Source: CAZPUI01 sp964415525
Lineage (GTDB): Bacteria; Acidobacteriota; Holophagae; Holophagales; Holophagaceae
Assembly (NCBI GenBank): GCA_964415525.1
Contig: CAYQAS010000036.1
Location: 1 to 37,878 of the forward strand
Length of the DNA stretch: 37,878 nt
Direction of reading: 5' to 3'
A program made the translations under genes and the position numbers. Below are positions 34,115-37,878 of the stretch, in pieces. A model generated the notes under the pieces. It did not search any database, was not told the origin of the DNA, and saw nothing but the letters and a program-made list of their open reading frames with translations. Each line of letters starts with the position of its first letter. Positions within the stretch are counted from its first letter, which is position 1.

Positions 34115-34325
34115 AACCTGATCCTAGTGCTGCGAATTCGGTCACGGTCTCGAGGATCCGGTCCGGATCGAGACTTTTGACTGCATGTCGATGTGGTAAT
34201 GGTTGATTGGAAGGGTTCGCCCCCGTGACACTTCTCGGCCCTTGGTGGTCTGTGGTGTCTGGGACAAGGTGGACAGTTCAAGCGTTTTTATCCAAAATGA
34301 ACGGCTCTGCTGTGGGAGACCAAGC

Positions 34326-34679
34326 ATGCGCGCTTACGCTCCGCTCCTCGTCCTGTTGGCCGTTGCCATCGGCCTACCGGCCGTGATCTGGACGATCTCG
34401 CGCCTGATCCGTCCTCACTTCCCCAGCCGGGCCAAGTACGCCTCCTACGAGTGCGGTCTGACCGCCCGGGGAGAGGCCCGGGACAAGCTGTCCGTCCGCT
34501 ACTACCTGGTGGCGGTCATGTTCCTCGTATTCGACGTTGAGACCGTCTTCCTCATGCCCTGGGCCATCCAGGCCAAGGAGCTGGCCCTGTTCGGGCTGGT
34601 GGAGATCGGTCTCTTCCTGTTCCTGCTGCTCTTCGGCTATGGCTACATCTGGTCGAAGGGTGCGCTGGAGTGGGAATGA
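34326..34679 (+). CDS. nuoA: NADH-quinone oxidoreductase subunit A
   Basis: A 117-residue membrane subunit of respiratory complex I. ATG 34326 after GGGAGA. Three transmembrane helices: LLVLLAVAIGLPAVIWTISR, LVAVMFLVFDVETVFLMPWA and FGLVEIGLFLFLLLFGYGYI. The conserved loop KYASYECG and the acidic FDVETVF in helix 2 are present. The preceding 211 bases contain a TTGACT (34177-34182) without a good -10 box. The stop overlaps the nuoB start as ATGA. Confidence 0.96.
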   Translation: MRAYAPLLVLLAVAIGLPAVIWTISRLIRPHFPSRAKYASYECGLTARGEARDKLSVRYYLVAVMFLVFDVETVFLMPWAIQAKELALFGLVEIGLFLFLLLFGYGYIWSKGALEWE

Positions 34680-35197
34680 TGGGAGGCTCCGTGCAGACTC
34701 ACCCCACCGCCTTGGAGAACCTCATCATCACCACCAAGGTGGAGAAGGTTCTCAACTGGTCCCGCGCTTCCAGCGTCTGGCCCGTCACCTTCGGTCTGGC
34801 CTGCTGCGCCATTGAGATGATGGCCGCCGGCGCCAGCAAGTTCGACTTCGACCGCTTCGGATCCGGCATCTTCCGCGCCTCGCCGCGGCAGGCGGACCTG
34901 ATGATCGTGGCGGGCACCGTCACGTACAAGATGGCGCCCATCATCAAGACGCTCTATGACCAGATGCCCGAGCCCAAGTGGGTGATCGCCATGGGATCCT
35001 GCGCCACCTGCGGCGGGCCCTTCGACACGTACCACACGGTGCAGGGCGTCGATAAGATCGTGCCGGTGGATGTCTACATCCCCGGGTGCCCTCCGACCCC
35101 TGAAGCGCTGCTCTACGGCTTCATGATGCTGCAGGACAAGATCATGCAGGGCAGCATGGCGGACCGGTACCGGGAGCTCTTCGAGGGGGCCGTATGA
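34676..35197 (+). CDS. nuoB: NADH-quinone oxidoreductase subunit B
   Basis: A 173-residue peripheral subunit carrying the N2 iron-sulfur cluster, the last cluster before quinone. Ligands are C43-C44 (LACCAIEMM), C109 (GSCATCGG) and C138 (PGCPPTPE). The start ATG 34676 overlaps the nuoA stop and follows GGAG. GTG 34670 and GTG 34691 (preceded by GGGAGG) are alternatives. Blocks VNWSR-like (VLNWSRASSVWPVTFG) and RFGSGIFRASPRQADLMIV are typical. The TGA overlaps nuoC as ATGA. Confidence 0.97.
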   Translation: MMGGSVQTHPTALENLIITTKVEKVLNWSRASSVWPVTFGLACCAIEMMAAGASKFDFDRFGSGIFRASPRQADLMIVAGTVTYKMAPIIKTLYDQMPEPKWVIAMGSCATCGGPFDTYHTVQGVDKIVPVDVYIPGCPPTPEALLYGFMMLQDKIMQGSMADRYRELFEGAV

Positions 35198-35987
35198 AGG
35201 ATCCGCGCCAGCAGGTGACCCTGCCCAAGACGGCGCCTGTCCCCGGGCTGAAGGCCTACCGTGACGCCATCGCGGCGGAGGCGGCGGCCTGGGAAAAGCA
35301 GCTTGCCACCTATGAGACAGCCAAGGCCAAGGCGGAAGCTGAGGACCAGCCCGCACCCAAGGCGCCGGTCCGGATTCCTCAGAAAACCGAGGACGGCGAC
35401 CTGCGCTGGCCCGTGCCCGTGGAGGCCACGGACGCCGATCTGCTCCGCCTGAAGGACCTGCTGGGCGATGCCTGTCAGGAGATCTTTCAGCAGGGCGATG
35501 AACGCACCTGCCAGGTGGCGCCGGAGGCCATCCTCCAGGCCCTGAACCTGATGCGGGACGACGCCGAGCTCCGCTATGAAATGCTGGCGGACGAGACCGC
35601 CACGCACTATCCGGCGGGCCAGGGCTTCGCGTTCAGCGTCGTCTACCACCTCACGTCCATTGCCCGGAAAAAGCGGCTGCGCCTTCGCATCCTCATCGCC
35701 GAAGGGTTCGAGCCCGAGAGCGCCACGCAGGTCTATGCCGGTGCCAACTGGATGGAGCGGGAGATCTTCGACATGCTCGGGATCCGCTTTGCAAACCACC
35801 CCGACATGACCCGGATCCTCTGCCCGGACGACTGGGAGGCCCACGCCCTGCGCAAGGAATACCCCGTGGTGGGCCTCGGCCAGCGGGACATCGATTTCCG
35901 AGAGGATCGCAGCGGCTGGCTCAACCAGAAGGCCATCGAGGTGGCGGGCCACCTCCAGGTGAACCTCAATCCTCCGAGGGCCGACTG

Positions 35988-35988
<1 letters not shown>
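35194..35988 (+). CDS. nuoC: NADH-quinone oxidoreductase subunit C with N-terminal extension
   Basis: A 264-residue subunit of the complex I hydrophilic arm. The core (about residues 85-264) contains ADETATHYP, FAFSVVYHLTSI, the family hallmark WMEREIFDMLGIRFANHPDM with TRIL, and RKEYPVVGLG. The first roughly 80 residues are an unusual extension: an Ala/Lys/Glu-rich helix (YRDAIAAEAAAWEKQLATY), then a Pro/Ala linker. Usual bacterial NuoC proteins are about 150-200 residues. The ATG overlaps the nuoB TGA, so there is no shorter start to prefer. The stop shares one base with nuoD (TGATG). Confidence 0.94.
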
Positions 35989-37084
<1,096 letters not shown>

Positions 37085-37088
<4 letters not shown>

Positions 37089-37878
37089 CGCTGACCCAAC
37101 TCATGGTCATGGCCGTGCTGCAGGCCGTGGTCACCTTGATCTTCATCTTCATCATCGTGCCCCTGACGGTCTTTGCCGAGCGCAAGGTGCTGGGCTACCT
37201 CCAGCAGCGCCTCGGCGCCACCCGCGTCGCGGGTCGGCTGATCGGCATTACGGGCTTCATGAACCGGAACATGTGGCGGCTGGGCAAGGTGCCCGTGCTG
37301 TCCTACTTCCGCGGCCTGCCCATGGTGGCGGCGGACATCCTGAAGCTGTTCGCGAAAGAAGACATCGTCCCCGACAAGGCGGACAAATTTGTCTTCCGGA
37401 TCGCCCCGGCCCTGAGTATGGCGGCCAGCGTCCTGGTGTTCGCGGCCCTGAGCTTCACCCCCGGCACGTGGTTCACCTTCCCGAAGTGGGTGCCGATCAT
37501 TGGCGGCCTGGCCTTCAACGGCGTCATGGTCGACATGAATGTCGGTTTGCTCTATATCCTCGGCATCGCATCCGTGGGCGTGTATGGCATCGTGCTGGGC
37601 GGCTGGGCTTCAAACTCCAAGTATCCGCTCTTGGGCGGCCTGCGCAGTGCGGCCCAGATCGTCAGCTACGAAGTCCCCCTGACCCTCAGCCTCATTCCCG
37701 CCGTGATCCTCTCCGGCAGTCTGAACATCGGGGAGATGACCCGGGCCCTGGCCCTGGACATCCCTTTCCTGGGCATTCCCGTCATGGTGGTGGGCTTCCT
37801 CATCTACCTGACGGCGGGCTTCGCGGAGTGCAACCGCCTGCCCTTCGACATGCCCGAGGCCGAGAACGAGCTGGTGGC
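37085..37878 (+). CDS. nuoH: NADH-quinone oxidoreductase subunit H (3' end outside window)
   Basis: Membrane subunit forming the entry channel for quinone and proton-transfer half channels. The first 264 codons are present. Helix 1 LQAVVTLIFIFIIVPLTVF is followed by AERKVLGYLQQRLG, then KLFAKEDIVPDKADKF, DMNVGLLYILGIASVGVYGI, GWASNSKYPLLGGLRSAAQI with SYEV, and ECNRLPFDMPEAENELV. Between ATRVA (usually PNRVG) and the conserved KED lie 41 residues (ITGFMNRNMWRLGKVPVLSY and more), where the usual count is about 16, an insertion of about 25 residues. The ATG overlaps the nuoD stop. Confidence 0.96.

Noticed and set aside
34170..34210. TTGACT upstream of nuoA as a sigma-70 promoter
   Set aside because: No acceptable -10 box lies 16-18 bases downstream, so I do not call a promoter.

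Overview
The window is GC-rich, tightly packed bacterial chromosome. It encodes a diderm: TonB-dependent receptor, outer-membrane barrels, LolA-like and EnvC-like proteins. The large Oar-like receptor with an N-terminal carboxypeptidase-regulatory-like domain, the Ser/Thr kinase-TPR protein, the FHA/TPR proteins and the complex I genes suggest an acidobacterium, perhaps of the Holophaga/Geothrix type. That assignment rests on family knowledge and gene style; no rRNA gene is present to confirm it.

Layout. 1-1659: 3' part of a formiminotransferase-cyclodeaminase (histidine/folate metabolism), with an in-frame TGA at a position that is cysteine in relatives and a C2H2 zinc-finger-like insert. 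1751-2821: a decayed IS481-type insertion sequence, then about 530 bases without genes but with two perfect hairpins. 3357-7869: an outer-membrane operon (barrel, Oar-like TonB receptor, barrel) closed by a very strong terminator. 8266-10066 (minus): lipoyl synthase and a membrane protein. 10159-11091: a divergent methyltransferase-like gene. 11045-18873 (minus): a compact eight-gene run coding, in transcription order, for a polytopic membrane protein, a degenerate LytM/EnvC-like factor, a metallo-beta-lactamase-fold hydrolase, a barrel-like exported protein, a LolA-like carrier, a zinc-ribbon/FHA protein, a TPR membrane protein and a zinc-ribbon/RDD-like membrane protein. 19294-21928 (minus): a NapH/NapG-like polyferredoxin fusion and a Tat-exported DUF362 protein. 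22091-26460 (plus): a small exported protein, then an ABC exporter pair followed by a membrane-anchored histone-deacetylase-fold enzyme. 26391-32288 (minus): a DUF418 membrane protein, a phosphofructokinase and a large Ser/Thr kinase with a TPR-like tail. 32287-34114: DedA, BioC and a 56-residue protein. 34326-37878: nuoA-B-C-D-H of complex I, cut by the window end.

How the genes work together. Many neighbours overlap by 1-10 nt or lie a few bases apart, so they are probably translationally coupled. The minus-strand block 11045-18873 looks like an envelope-maintenance operon. Its FHA protein could read phosphothreonine marks made by a kinase such as the one at 29037-32288, but that link is inference. 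The nuo cluster passes straight from nuoD to nuoH, so the NADH-oxidising module (nuoEFG) is not at its usual place. The most unusual observations are the TGA codon and zinc finger in the first gene, a roughly 25-residue insertion in NuoH, the membrane-anchored deacetylase-fold enzyme next to an ABC exporter, and the FHA/TPR/zinc-ribbon envelope cluster.
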